Positions 7,274 through 13,865 of a stretch of 43,183 bases of DNA are shown here, piece by piece. Below the pieces are notes generated by a model. It was given only the letters and a program-made list of their open reading frames with translations, did no database searches and was not told where the DNA came from. Each line of letters begins with the position of its first letter. The stretch's first letter is position 1. Where the stretch lies: NCBI GenBank assembly GCA_964565705.1, contig CAZMGD010000025.1:1-43183 (forward strand), given 5' to 3'. Origin of the DNA: CAZMGD01 sp964565705. GTDB taxonomy: Bacteria; Actinomycetota; Acidimicrobiia; Acidimicrobiales; Ilumatobacteraceae. The position numbers and the translations under genes are program-made.

Positions 7274-8097
7274 ACGCGGCGTTGGGCGCACCTGCCAGGA
7301 AGCCACGCCCGAAACTCGGAACGATCGTGCTCTGGATCGTCACGATCGGCGGGATGCTGTACCTGTTCGTCCCGTTGATCACGATCGTGGTGTTCAGCTT
7401 CAACGAGCCCGTCGGCAAGTTCAACACGTCGTGGAACGAGTTCACGTTCGACAACTGGCTGCACCCGTTCCGGCAGAAGGCGTTCACGGACGCGTTGATC
7501 GAGAGCCTGAAGGTGGCTGCCATCGCGTGCACGCTCGCCACAGGCCTCGGCGCGCTGGTCGCGATCGCACTCGCCCGGTACCGCTACCGCGGTGGTGCCG
7601 CCATCAACCTGTTGCTCGTGCTGCCGCTCACGACACCCGAGATCGTCATGGGCGCGTCGCTGTTCACGCTGTTCTTCAACCTCGGCGTGGAGCGCGGGTT
7701 CTGGACGATCGTGATCGCCCACACCGGCTTCTGCCTGAGCTTCGTGGCGATGACGGTCAAGGCGCGCATCCGCGGGATGGACTGGACGCTCGAGGACGCG
7801 GCGATGGATCTCGGTTCGCCGCCGTTCCGCACGTTCCAGAAGATCACGCTGCCGTTGATCACCCCCGGCATCGTCGCCGCGTTCATGCTCTCGCTGGCAC
7901 TCTCGATCGACGACTACATCATCACGTCGTTCGTCGCCGGCGACGTCCGCACGTTCCCGCGGCAGGTGTTCGATTCGGCCAAGGTCACGATCCCGCCGCA
8001 GGTGCACGTGCTGGCCACGATGATCATGCTGGTGGCGATCGCGATCATCGTCGGTGGCACGCTCGCCGGGAACCGGCGCGCGGCAAAGGGGCTGTGA
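7270..8097 (+). CDS. potC: Polyamine-type ABC transporter permease (PotC)
   Basis: 275 residues starting at the GTG that overlaps the potB stop (GTGA). There are six predicted membrane segments, a PotC-like FSFNEP motif after the first one, and the EAA loop EDAAMDLGSPPFRTFQKITL at about residues 176-195. It is the second half of the permease heterodimer. It completes a four-domain importer in which only three genes are needed, because the ATPase and binding protein are one chain. Confidence 0.93.
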   Translation: MNAALGAPARKPRPKLGTIVLWIVTIGGMLYLFVPLITIVVFSFNEPVGKFNTSWNEFTFDNWLHPFRQKAFTDALIESLKVAAIACTLATGLGALVAIALARYRYRGGAAINLLLVLPLTTPEIVMGASLFTLFFNLGVERGFWTIVIAHTGFCLSFVAMTVKARIRGMDWTLEDAAMDLGSPPFRTFQKITLPLITPGIVAAFMLSLALSIDDYIITSFVAGDVRTFPRQVFDSAKVTIPPQVHVLATMIMLVAIAIIVGGTLAGNRRAAKGL

Positions 8098-8447
8098 AAG
8101 TACGATTGCCGTCGATGCCTTCCCGCCGACGCAACGAACCCAACGGTCAGCTCGACCTGCTCCTCATGGCGACGATCGCCAGTGGCCCACAGCACGGCTA
8201 CGCGATCATCCAGACGCTCAACGAGCGCAGCGGCGGCCGGTTCGCCATGCTCGAAGGCACCGTGTACCCGGCGTTGCACCGCCTGGAGGAGCTCGGGCTG
8301 GTCGGCAGCCGTAGCACCGAGGTCGGCGGTCGCCGCCGGCGCGTGTACGAGCTGACCCCGCTCGGCACGCAAGCGCTGGTCGAGCGCCGGGAGGCGTGGG
8401 ACGAGTTCTCCGCCGGTGTCAACGCGGTGCTGCTGTTCAACGCGTGA
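8094..8447 (+). CDS. PadR family transcriptional regulator
   Basis: 117 residues from the GTG at 8094 or 110 from the ATG at 8115. The winged HTH is complete: LDLLLMATIASGPQHGYAI, EGTVYPALHRLEELGLV and the wing GGRRRRVYELTPLG. The GTG overlaps the potC stop and follows AAAGGGG closely. The ATG follows TACGAT by eight bases and could be a leaderless start, so both may be used. The gene is translationally coupled to the membrane protein that follows, a common pairing of PadR regulators with a membrane partner. Such regulators usually repress their own operon in response to a small molecule or envelope stress. Confidence 0.88.
   Translation: MKVRLPSMPSRRRNEPNGQLDLLLMATIASGPQHGYAIIQTLNERSGGRFAMLEGTVYPALHRLEELGLVGSRSTEVGGRRRRVYELTPLGTQALVERREAWDEFSAGVNAVLLFNA
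8101..8106 (+). promoter_or_regulatory. -10 for leaderless padR transcript
   Basis: TACGAT eight bases before the ATG at 8115, just after the potC stop. It would let padR be transcribed apart from the pot operon. Confidence 0.45.
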
Positions 8448-9106
8448 ACGACGACGAGATCGACCGCTACCTCGCCACGCTGCGAGCGCGACTCGACCGA
8501 CGGGAGGTCGATCTGTCGCGGTTGATCGAGGAGGCCGAGGAGCACCTCCGTGACACCCAGGACGCGCTCGTCGCCGGCGGGTGGACGCCCACCGCGGCGG
8601 CCGCCGCGGCGGTGGAGCGCTTCGGCGTGCCCGCGTCGGTGGCGCGCCGACTGCCATTGGTCGGTGGCCCCGTCGGTCGCCAGGTCGTGCGCGCCCTCGC
8701 CCCGCTGGTGGCGGTGGCGCTGGTGGCGGTCGGCGCCGGCGGCTTGCTCGCGCTCGGCGTGTCCTGGGCCACCGACGCGCACGAGACCGGCGTGTCGCGC
8801 ACCGCCTTGTGGTGCCAGGTGTTCGTCGGCGTGCTCGGCCTCGGCGTGCTCGAGGCGCGTTGGCGCCGGCGGGTCGGCCGTCCCGATCGGAAGAGCGGGT
8901 TGCCCGCCCGGTTCGTCCCCGCTGCCGGCGTGGTGTCGTTCGGCCTGGCGACGGCCGCACTGGCGGTATACGGCATGGCGCTGGCGTTGTGGGATCGTGC
9001 CCACCACATGCCCCGACCGCTCTTGACCGGACTCGCCTGTCTCGGCGTCGCCGTGTTCTACGGCATCCAGTTCCTGCACCGCCCGGCATCGTCGTCGAGC
9101 GGCTGA
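8444..9106 (+). CDS. Four-helix membrane protein, PadR-associated
   Basis: 220 residues starting at the GTG that overlaps the padR stop. Residues 1-70 form a soluble helical region (IDRYLATLRARLDR, LIEEAEEHLRD, AVERFGVP) typical of the short N-terminal domain (DUF1700/HAAS-like) in PadR-linked membrane proteins. Four membrane segments follow at roughly 78-103, 115-133, 152-178 and 189-208. The function is unknown. Its coupling to PadR suggests that it is controlled by, or feeds back on, that regulator. Confidence 0.8.
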   Translation: MNDDEIDRYLATLRARLDRREVDLSRLIEEAEEHLRDTQDALVAGGWTPTAAAAAAVERFGVPASVARRLPLVGGPVGRQVVRALAPLVAVALVAVGAGGLLALGVSWATDAHETGVSRTALWCQVFVGVLGLGVLEARWRRRVGRPDRKSGLPARFVPAAGVVSFGLATAALAVYGMALALWDRAHHMPRPLLTGLACLGVAVFYGIQFLHRPASSSSG

Positions 9107-9135
9107 TCGTCGCTGCCGCGTCTCGCGCTCACGAC

Positions 9136-9141
9136 TAGCCT
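9136..9141 (+). promoter_or_regulatory. -10 of the 2-hydroxyacid dehydrogenase gene (leaderless)
   Basis: TAGCCT followed by six bases and the ATG at 9148. There is no Shine-Dalgarno. Confidence 0.6.
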
Positions 9142-9147
9142 GGCCGG

Positions 9148-10074
9148 ATGCCACCAAGTACCACCGCACCCCGCATCGCCCTCGGTCCGGGCTCAGCGGG
9201 GGGGTGGCTGTCGGACGCGATCGTCGCCGGTGGCGGCCACCTCGTGCCGCTCGCCGAGGCCGAGGGACTGGTGTGGAGCTCCGCACACGACGTCGAAGGA
9301 CTGGCGGCAGCACTCGCCGAGCACTCCGATGTGGAGTGGGTGCAGCTGCCGTTCGCCGGTGTGGAGAACTTCATCCATCTCGTCGACGAGGAGCGAACCT
9401 GGACGTGCGGCAAGGGCGTGTACGCCGAGCCGGTCGCCGAGATGGCGTTGTCGCTCGCGCTCGCCGGGATGCGCGGCCTCGGCACGTACGCGCGGGCCAC
9501 GTCATGGCAGGCACCACGCGGCGTGAACCTCATCGGCGCCGACGTCACGATCCTGGGCGGCGGGGGCATCACCGAGTCGTTGTTGCGACTGCTCCAGCCG
9601 TTCGACTGCCACATCACGGTGGTGCGCAACCAGGTGCAGGACATGGACGGCGCGGCGCTCGTCGTCGACGCCGACGGATACAGCGATGCGATCGCCAACG
9701 CCGACCTCGTCGTGCTGGCCCTTGCCCTCACGCCCGAGACCGAGGGCATCATCGGCGCCAGCGAGCTCGAGCTGATGGGTTCTCAGGCGTGGCTCGTCAA
9801 CGTCGCCCGCGGCCAGCACGTCGTCACCGATGACCTGGTGGACGCATTGCGCCGCGGCGTGATCGCCGGCGCCGGCCTCGACGTGACCGACCCCGAGCCG
9901 CTGCCCGAGGGGCACCCGTTGTGGACGGTACCGAGCTGCATCATCACCCCGCACACGGCGAACACTCCGGAGATGGCCCAACCCCTGCTGGCCGAGCGCG
10001 TGCAGACCAACGTTCGTCGCTGGGCGGAGGGCGCAGAGCTGATCGGCCTGATCGACCCGGAGCTCGGCTACTGA
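9148..10074 (+). CDS. D-isomer-specific 2-hydroxyacid dehydrogenase
   Basis: 308 residues, NAD(P)-dependent and cytoplasmic. The nucleotide fold begins around residue 130 with VTILGGGGIT. The catalytic Arg lies in VNVARG, the Glu in DPEPLPEGHPLW, and the His in TPHTANT. The substrate cannot be read from the sequence: glyoxylate/hydroxypyruvate, 2-ketoacid and phosphoglycerate-type members share these features, and the short N-terminal domain argues against SerA. It converges on the F420-type oxidoreductase with a 7-base overlap of the ends. Confidence 0.88.
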   Translation: MPPSTTAPRIALGPGSAGGWLSDAIVAGGGHLVPLAEAEGLVWSSAHDVEGLAAALAEHSDVEWVQLPFAGVENFIHLVDEERTWTCGKGVYAEPVAEMALSLALAGMRGLGTYARATSWQAPRGVNLIGADVTILGGGGITESLLRLLQPFDCHITVVRNQVQDMDGAALVVDADGYSDAIANADLVVLALALTPETEGIIGASELELMGSQAWLVNVARGQHVVTDDLVDALRRGVIAGAGLDVTDPEPLPEGHPLWTVPSCIITPHTANTPEMAQPLLAERVQTNVRRWAEGAELIGLIDPELGY

Positions 10075-10859
10075 CGAGCCGGCGGCCGTGAGGCCACGGC
10101 GGCGATCTCGCTGCACGTCGCGGTCGGTCCGAAGCCGACCATCGCCCAGCTGACACCGATGACGTCGAGCAGTGCGGGGTCGTTGTCGGCGCCGGTCAGG
10201 ACCGCGACGTCGAAGCCGTCGAGCGTGCCGCGCTCCTCGCGGACGACGTCGAGCATCGAGCGCAGCTCGGCGACGCCGACCTCGATGGGGAACAGACCCT
10301 GGAACCGAGCCGCCCGCCTGACGGGACGCCGGGCGCTGCCGCGCGCTGCGCACCAGATCGGCAAGGGCGTCTGCGCCGGCGTGGGGAGGAAGCGGACGTC
10401 GTCGACCACGAAGTGCTCGCTGCGATGGCGAACGGTCTCGCCCGACCAGGCGTCGGTGAGCAGGTCGGCGGCCTCGTCGAGACGGTCGGCGCGGGTGCGG
10501 GCGTCGGTGACCTCGCCGAACCGGGACAGCTCGCCTCCGGAGTCGACGCCGAGGCCGACGCCGAGCACCAGGCGTCCGCCGCTCAGGCGGTCGAGGGCGA
10601 CCGTCTGGCGCACGAGCGTGGCGATCCGCCGACGGGTCAGCGGCGTGACCATCGTGCCGAGACGGATGCGCCGGGTCTGGGACGCCACCGCGGCGAGCGT
10701 GATCCACGCGTCGCCGACGAGGTCGGCGTCGGGCCGCAGCACGTGGTCCCAGAGGTAGAGGCCGTCCCAACCGTTCGCCTCGGCGGCCTGGGCGATCTCG
10801 ACCACCTGGGCCGGCTCGCTCAGCTCGCCGAACGGAGCGAAGTAGAGGGCGTGGCGCAT
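10068..10859 (-). CDS. Luciferase-like (LLM) F420-type oxidoreductase
   Basis: 263 residues with a (beta/alpha)8 luciferase-like monooxygenase pattern: WDGLYLWDHV, RIRLGTMVTPLTRRR and LDRLSGGRLVLGVGLG. In actinobacteria this group mostly uses reduced coenzyme F420 rather than FMN; the substrate is unknown. The ATG at 10859 is chosen because TAGCGT lies seven bases upstream and MRHALYFAPFGE matches the family start. A longer frame to 10904 lacks support. The protein is shorter than the usual 290-340 residues, with the last barrel elements compressed. Confidence 0.85.
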   Translation of the reverse strand: MRHALYFAPFGELSEPAQVVEIAQAAEANGWDGLYLWDHVLRPDADLVGDAWITLAAVASQTRRIRLGTMVTPLTRRRIATLVRQTVALDRLSGGRLVLGVGLGVDSGGELSRFGEVTDARTRADRLDEAADLLTDAWSGETVRHRSEHFVVDDVRFLPTPAQTPLPIWCAARGSARRPVRRAARFQGLFPIEVGVAELRSMLDVVREERGTLDGFDVAVLTGADNDPALLDVIGVSWAMVGFGPTATCSEIAAVASRPPARQ

Positions 10860-10866
10860 GGCGGGC

Positions 10867-10872
10867 ACGCTA
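10867..10872 (-). promoter_or_regulatory. -10 of the LLM oxidoreductase gene (leaderless)
   Basis: The minus strand reads TAGCGT seven bases before the ATG at 10859. Confidence 0.6.
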
Positions 10873-10913
10873 CGTGGGTGAGCAGGCCACGGTGCCGCCC
10901 GCACCGCGTCATC

Positions 10914-10949
10914 GGGCGCGGAACGCGCTCTGGCGTGCGTTGCGCGCCC
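10914..10949 (-). terminator. Hairpin terminator after the 60-residue gene
   Basis: GGGCGCG (10914-10920) pairs with CGCGCCC (10943-10949), and inside it AACGC (10922-10926) with GCGTT (10937-10941). One G-G mismatch separates the stems, and the loop is 10 bases. It lies 17 bases past the stop of the minus-strand small gene. No T-tract. Confidence 0.6.
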
Positions 10950-10965
10950 AGCCGCTCGTGGTCAG

Positions 10966-11148
10966 TCAGTCGCCGTCGACCTTGTCGAGCTGCTCGTGGG
11001 CCTTCTCGGCGACGTCGCCAACGGTGCCTTCCTTGGTGGCCAGCTTCTCTGCCTGGTCGTCGGCCTTCTTGGCGACCTGCTGCACTTGCTCGGTCGAGGG
11101 CTTCTTGCCCTTGCCGAACATGCCCTTGATGCTGTCGAGGAAGCCCAT
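10966..11148 (-). CDS. MT0933-type small protein (annotated as antitoxin family)
   Basis: 60 residues: MGFLDSIKGMFGKGKKPS, then a charged amphipathic helical tail rich in Lys, Asp, Glu and Ala. The MGxLDxxKxMxGK opening and acidic/basic tail match the actinobacterial MT0933/Rv0909-like family, called antitoxins in databases on limited evidence. No toxin gene is adjacent, so I would not infer a toxin-antitoxin pair. The start at 11148 is preceded by an AGGGGAC-like Shine-Dalgarno. The gene lies downstream of tRNA-Val on the same strand and is followed by a hairpin. Confidence 0.7.
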   Translation of the reverse strand: MGFLDSIKGMFGKGKKPSTEQVQQVAKKADDQAEKLATKEGTVGDVAEKAHEQLDKVDGD

Positions 11149-11244
11149 GGCTCACCGTCCCCTGCTCGTGCGGACTCCGGGTGGGGTCACGCGTGCCGAG
11201 CGTAACCACAATCGCAACGGCCGCCGTGCGATCGGGGGCAAGGG

Positions 11245-11318
11245 TGGGCGATGCGGGACTCGAACCCACGACCTCTACGGTGTGAACGTAGCGCTCTAAC
11301 CAGCTGAGCTAAACGCCC
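11245..11318 (-). tRNA. tRNA-Val (anticodon CAC)
   Basis: On the minus strand it starts GGGCGTT and shows all cloverleaf parts: D-arm AGCTCAGCTGGTTAGAGC, anticodon stem CTACG/CGTAG with loop TTCACAC (anticodon CAC at 11282-11284, reading GUG), and T-arm with GGTTCGAATCC. The acceptor stem GGGCGTT/ATCGCCC has one T-T mismatch at the sixth pair. The discriminator is A, and CCA is not encoded. A TAGCCT -10 lies upstream at 11332-11337. Confidence 0.95.
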
Positions 11319-11331
11319 TCGCGGGTGCAGC

Positions 11332-11337
11332 AGGCTA
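11332..11337 (-). promoter_or_regulatory. -10 of tRNA-Val
   Basis: The minus strand reads TAGCCT, 13 bases before the tRNA 5' end, which would give a short 5' trailer for RNase P. Confidence 0.5.
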
Positions 11338-11364
11338 GCAGCCGGCCGGCGGGGCGCCCACCCG

Positions 11365-11988
11365 TCAGGAGCCGTCGGGGTCCACGCGCACGACGCAGGC
11401 GTCGCCGAGGCCTTGGCGGTCGCGGTAGCTCTCCGTGCCGTTCGGGCAGCGCGCATCGAACTCGACGATCATCTGCACCACCGCATCGTGCGCCGCGTTG
11501 CACGAGGCCTGGGCCACCTCCCCGCGGCGGATGTCGATCGTCACGCAGCTGCCCGGCCCGATGATGTTGTTCAGCGGTGGCTCGGGTGCGGGCGTCACGA
11601 ACGAGCCGAAGATCAGGATCGCCGCGGTGCCCGCCACGACCACGAACACGACCATCTTCCACGGAAACCGGGGGCGGTCGACGTAGCTGCGCAACGGGTC
11701 GTGGCGAGGACGGCGCATCGCCGCCAGCTCCGCCTCGTCGAGCTCGTCGCCCGTGCGCTGCGCCGGCGTGGCGGCAGAACCGGCCGCCGCCCGCAGCGCG
11801 ACGTCGTAGTCGTGGCGGCGGACGGGATCGGACAGCACGTGCCAGGCCCGGTTCAGGTCGGCCATCTGGGCCGGTTCGCCGCCCGTCGCGTCGGGATGGT
11901 GCAGCCGAGCGAGCCGGCGGTACGCCGAGCGGATCTCGTCGGTGGTGGCCGTCGACGGCACCCCGAGCGTGTCGTAGTGCGACGCGAT
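11365..11988 (-). CDS. J-domain membrane protein with Cys-rich extracytoplasmic domain; predicted ATC start
   Basis: 207 residues from the ATC at 11988. Residues 1-65 form a J domain (HYDTLGVPSTATTDEIRSAY, then HHPD with the essential HPD motif, then LNRAWHVLSDPVRRHDYD), which should recruit and stimulate a DnaK-type Hsp70. A linker leads to one membrane segment (about residues 114-136, WKMVVFVVVAGTAAILIFG). The C-terminal domain, about 70 residues outside the membrane, has four cysteines and a GSCVTI...ASCNAAHDAVV pattern resembling septum-formation/DUF4190-linked domains. The in-frame TAG at 11998 excludes an upstream start. The first conventional codon, GTG 11961, would delete the YDTLGV strand of the J domain. 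A TAGCGT -10 lies six bases before the ATC. Confidence 0.8.
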   Translation of the reverse strand: MASHYDTLGVPSTATTDEIRSAYRRLARLHHPDATGGEPAQMADLNRAWHVLSDPVRRHDYDVALRAAAGSAATPAQRTGDELDEAELAAMRRPRHDPLRSYVDRPRFPWKMVVFVVVAGTAAILIFGSFVTPAPEPPLNNIIGPGSCVTIDIRRGEVAQASCNAAHDAVVQMIVEFDARCPNGTESYRDRQGLGDACVVRVDPDGS

Positions 11989-11994
11989 GTGGGC

Positions 11995-12000
11995 ACGCTA
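11995..12000 (-). promoter_or_regulatory. -10 of the J-domain gene (leaderless)
   Basis: The minus strand reads TAGCGT, then six bases, then the in-frame ATC at 11988. The TAG of this hexamer is also the in-frame stop that bounds the gene. Confidence 0.6.
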
Positions 12001-12046
12001 CCGAGGCACGCCGGGCGAGAGCCCCGCGGCGCGAGCTACCTGGCAG

Positions 12047-12052
12047 TAGCGT
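12047..12052 (+). promoter_or_regulatory. -10 of the DUF3499-type gene (leaderless)
   Basis: TAGCGT followed by six bases and the GTG at 12059. Confidence 0.6.
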
Positions 12053-12058
12053 TCGGGT

Positions 12059-12568
12059 GTGCGCCGTACCTGCGAACGACCTGGCTGTGCCGAGCCGGCC
12101 ACCGTCGCGTTCGGGATGGTGCCGGAGGATCTCGTCGTCTGGCTCGAGGCCTGCGATCCGGCGACGCTCGCCGAACCCCGGCCCGGACTGCTGTGTCGCC
12201 GCCACGCGGATGCGATGGTCGTACCGGTGGGGTGGACGCTCGACGACCACCGCGAGCCCGTGCCCCGTCTGTTCAAGGTCCGCGAGGTCCCCGCGCCCAC
12301 ACGTTCCGCAGGTGATCACACGGGCCGGACGCGCCGCCCCCGACTCGAGCAGGCGTCGCTGCTCGACGCGATCGCCGAGGAGGCGCCGCCGGCGACCGCC
12401 GTCGTGACGTCGGGTGCCGAGGCAGGCCAGCCGGACCCGACTCCCGTCCCGGATCCGGCGGAGCCGGCGTGGTCCCCGCAGTTCGATCGGTCCGACGATC
12501 TCGACGGGCTGCTCGCCCCGCGCGGACGGCTGTTGCGCCGCGCGTTCGGCACCGATCCGCGCCCATGA
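12059..12568 (+). CDS. DUF3499-type actinobacterial protein
   Basis: 169 residues. The N-terminal 60 residues contain CERPGCAEPATVAF and later LLCRRHADAMVVPVGW, a C-x4-C plus C-x2-H arrangement that looks like a small metal-binding module and matches the actinobacterial DUF3499 pattern. The rest is low-complexity, rich in Ala, Pro and Glu, and ends with a basic patch (GRLLRRAFG). The function is unknown. The GTG start is set by the -10 and by the conserved cysteine immediately after it. The stop overlaps the next start by ATGA. Confidence 0.75.
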   Translation: MRRTCERPGCAEPATVAFGMVPEDLVVWLEACDPATLAEPRPGLLCRRHADAMVVPVGWTLDDHREPVPRLFKVREVPAPTRSAGDHTGRTRRPRLEQASLLDAIAEEAPPATAVVTSGAEAGQPDPTPVPDPAEPAWSPQFDRSDDLDGLLAPRGRLLRRAFGTDPRP

Positions 12569-13023
12569 CGTCGTTCGACGTCCGCGCCGAGCTCGACGCG
12601 CCCTGCTCGCCAGCGACGCTGTTCCCCTTCGTCGACGACCTCGCCGCGTACCCGGCGTGGATGCAGCTGGTGCACGCGGTCACGACGCTCGATCCGGATG
12701 GTGGGCGCCCGGCGTGGTCGGTCGAGCTGCGCGCCCGGGTCGGACCGCTGGCCCGCTCGAAGCGCCTGCGCATGGTCCGGACCCAGCACGACGTGCCGTC
12801 CTCGGTGGTGTTCGAGCGCGCCGAGGTCGACGGCCGCCAGCACAGCGCGTGGATCCTGCGCGCCGACGTCCGCGCCACGCCGTCGGGCGCGCACCTCGGC
12901 GTCGGCCTCCACTACGGAGGCCGGCTGTGGACGGGCGGGGTGCTGGAGCGCGTGCTCCGCGACTCGATCGAGCACGGCCGAGAACGACTCGTCGCCCTGG
13001 TCGCCGATCAGGGGATGGCGTAG
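12565..13023 (+). CDS. SRPBCC (START/polyketide-cyclase-like) family protein
   Basis: 152 residues from the ATG overlapping the previous stop. The START-like fold pattern is visible: an N-terminal strand with LDAPCSPATLFPFVDDLAAYPAWM, several strands in the middle (AWSVELRARVGPLARSKRLRM), and a long C-terminal helix (VLERVLRDSIEHGRERLVAL). Such proteins bind hydrophobic ligands in a cavity; no catalytic residues can be assigned. It is translationally coupled to the DUF3499-type gene. Its last 16 bases overlap the end of the convergent ABC ATPase gene. Confidence 0.8.
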   Translation: MTSFDVRAELDAPCSPATLFPFVDDLAAYPAWMQLVHAVTTLDPDGGRPAWSVELRARVGPLARSKRLRMVRTQHDVPSSVVFERAEVDGRQHSAWILRADVRATPSGAHLGVGLHYGGRLWTGGVLERVLRDSIEHGRERLVALVADQGMA

Positions 13024-13799
13024 GCGGCGTAGCGGCCGTCGGGACGACGGACGACCTCGAGCGGGAGGTCGAAGCAGGCGCTCAGCGAATCGCTGTCGAC
13101 GACCGACTCGATCGGGCCGCTCGCCAGCACCCGGCCGTCGCGCAGCAGCAGTGCGTGGGTGATGCCGGGCGGCACCTCGTCGACGTGATGGGTGATGAGC
13201 GCGAGCGGCGGCGCCGCCGGATCGAGGGTCAGCTCGCTGAGCGCGCGGACGAGCTGCTCCCGTCCGCCGAGGTCGAGGCGGGCGCTCGGTTCGTCGAGCA
13301 GCACGATCGCCGGGTCGTTCATGAGGGTGCGAGCCAGCAGCACCCGTTGCTGCTCGCCGGACGACAACGTGGCCAGCTCTCGGTCGGCGAAGTGCTCGAC
13401 GCCCATTCGCGCCAGGCACGAGCGGGCCCGATCCCGGTCCGTGTCGTCGTAGCTGTGCCACCAGGGCTCGAGCGCGGCGTACTTCGCGGTCATGACCACG
13501 TCGATCGAGGTCAGGGTCGGGCGCAGCTGGGATGCCAGCGCCGCGGACGCGAACCCGATCCGCCGGCGCAGCACGCGCACGTCGGTGCGCCCGAGTGTCT
13601 CGCCGAGCACCTCGACCGTGCCGGCCGAGGGATGCTCGTGCATCGACGCGATCTTGAGCAGCGTCGTCTTCCCCGACCCGTTGGCGCCGAGCACCAGCCA
13701 GCGCTGGTCGCGACGAACCTCCCAGTCGAGCGCGGCGAGGATGTCGCGCCCGCCTCGCCGGAAGCCGACACCGCGCAGCGACATCACCACCTCGTCCAC
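13008..13799 (-). CDS. Stand-alone ABC transporter ATPase
   Basis: 263 residues. Walker A is GANGSGKTT (about 38-46). The signature is LSSGEQQR rather than LSGGQ. Walker B is IVLLDEP and the switch is THHVDEVP. The HHVDE switch and the final strand pattern resemble the ModF/YlqF-like single ATPases often annotated as molybdate or iron ATPases. No permease gene is nearby, so its partner and substrate cannot be stated. The GTG at 13799 follows a TAGCGT -10 by nine bases. Confidence 0.88.
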   Translation of the reverse strand: MDEVVMSLRGVGFRRGGRDILAALDWEVRRDQRWLVLGANGSGKTTLLKIASMHEHPSAGTVEVLGETLGRTDVRVLRRRIGFASAALASQLRPTLTSIDVVMTAKYAALEPWWHSYDDTDRDRARSCLARMGVEHFADRELATLSSGEQQRVLLARTLMNDPAIVLLDEPSARLDLGGREQLVRALSELTLDPAAPPLALITHHVDEVPPGITHALLLRDGRVLASGPIESVVDSDSLSACFDLPLEVVRRPDGRYAAYAIP

Positions 13800-13808
13800 G
13801 GCCGCCGA

Positions 13809-13814
13809 ACGCTA
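13809..13814 (-). promoter_or_regulatory. -10 of the ABC ATPase gene (leaderless)
   Basis: The minus strand reads TAGCGT nine bases before the GTG at 13799. Confidence 0.5.
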
Positions 13815-13850
13815 CCGGGGGGCGGCAGTGTCACGGAACTGCAACATGAG

Positions 13851-13856
13851 TACGAT
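13851..13856 (+). promoter_or_regulatory. -10 of the M23 peptidase gene (leaderless)
   Basis: TACGAT nine bases before the ATG at 13866. Confidence 0.55.
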
Positions 13857-13865
13857 GTGCGACTC

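Noticed and set aside
10966..11148. Toxin-antitoxin module around the MT0933-type gene
   Set aside because: Neighbours are a tRNA and an F420-type oxidoreductase. No small toxin gene (VapC, RelE, MazF or HipA-like) is present on either strand.
11245..11318. Integrated element at the tRNA-Val gene
   Set aside because: No integrase, no direct repeat of the tRNA 3' end and no change in composition nearby.
13008..13799. Assigning the lone ABC ATPase as molybdate or iron ATPase
   Set aside because: The similarity is general and no permease or binding protein is adjacent, so a substrate would be a guess.
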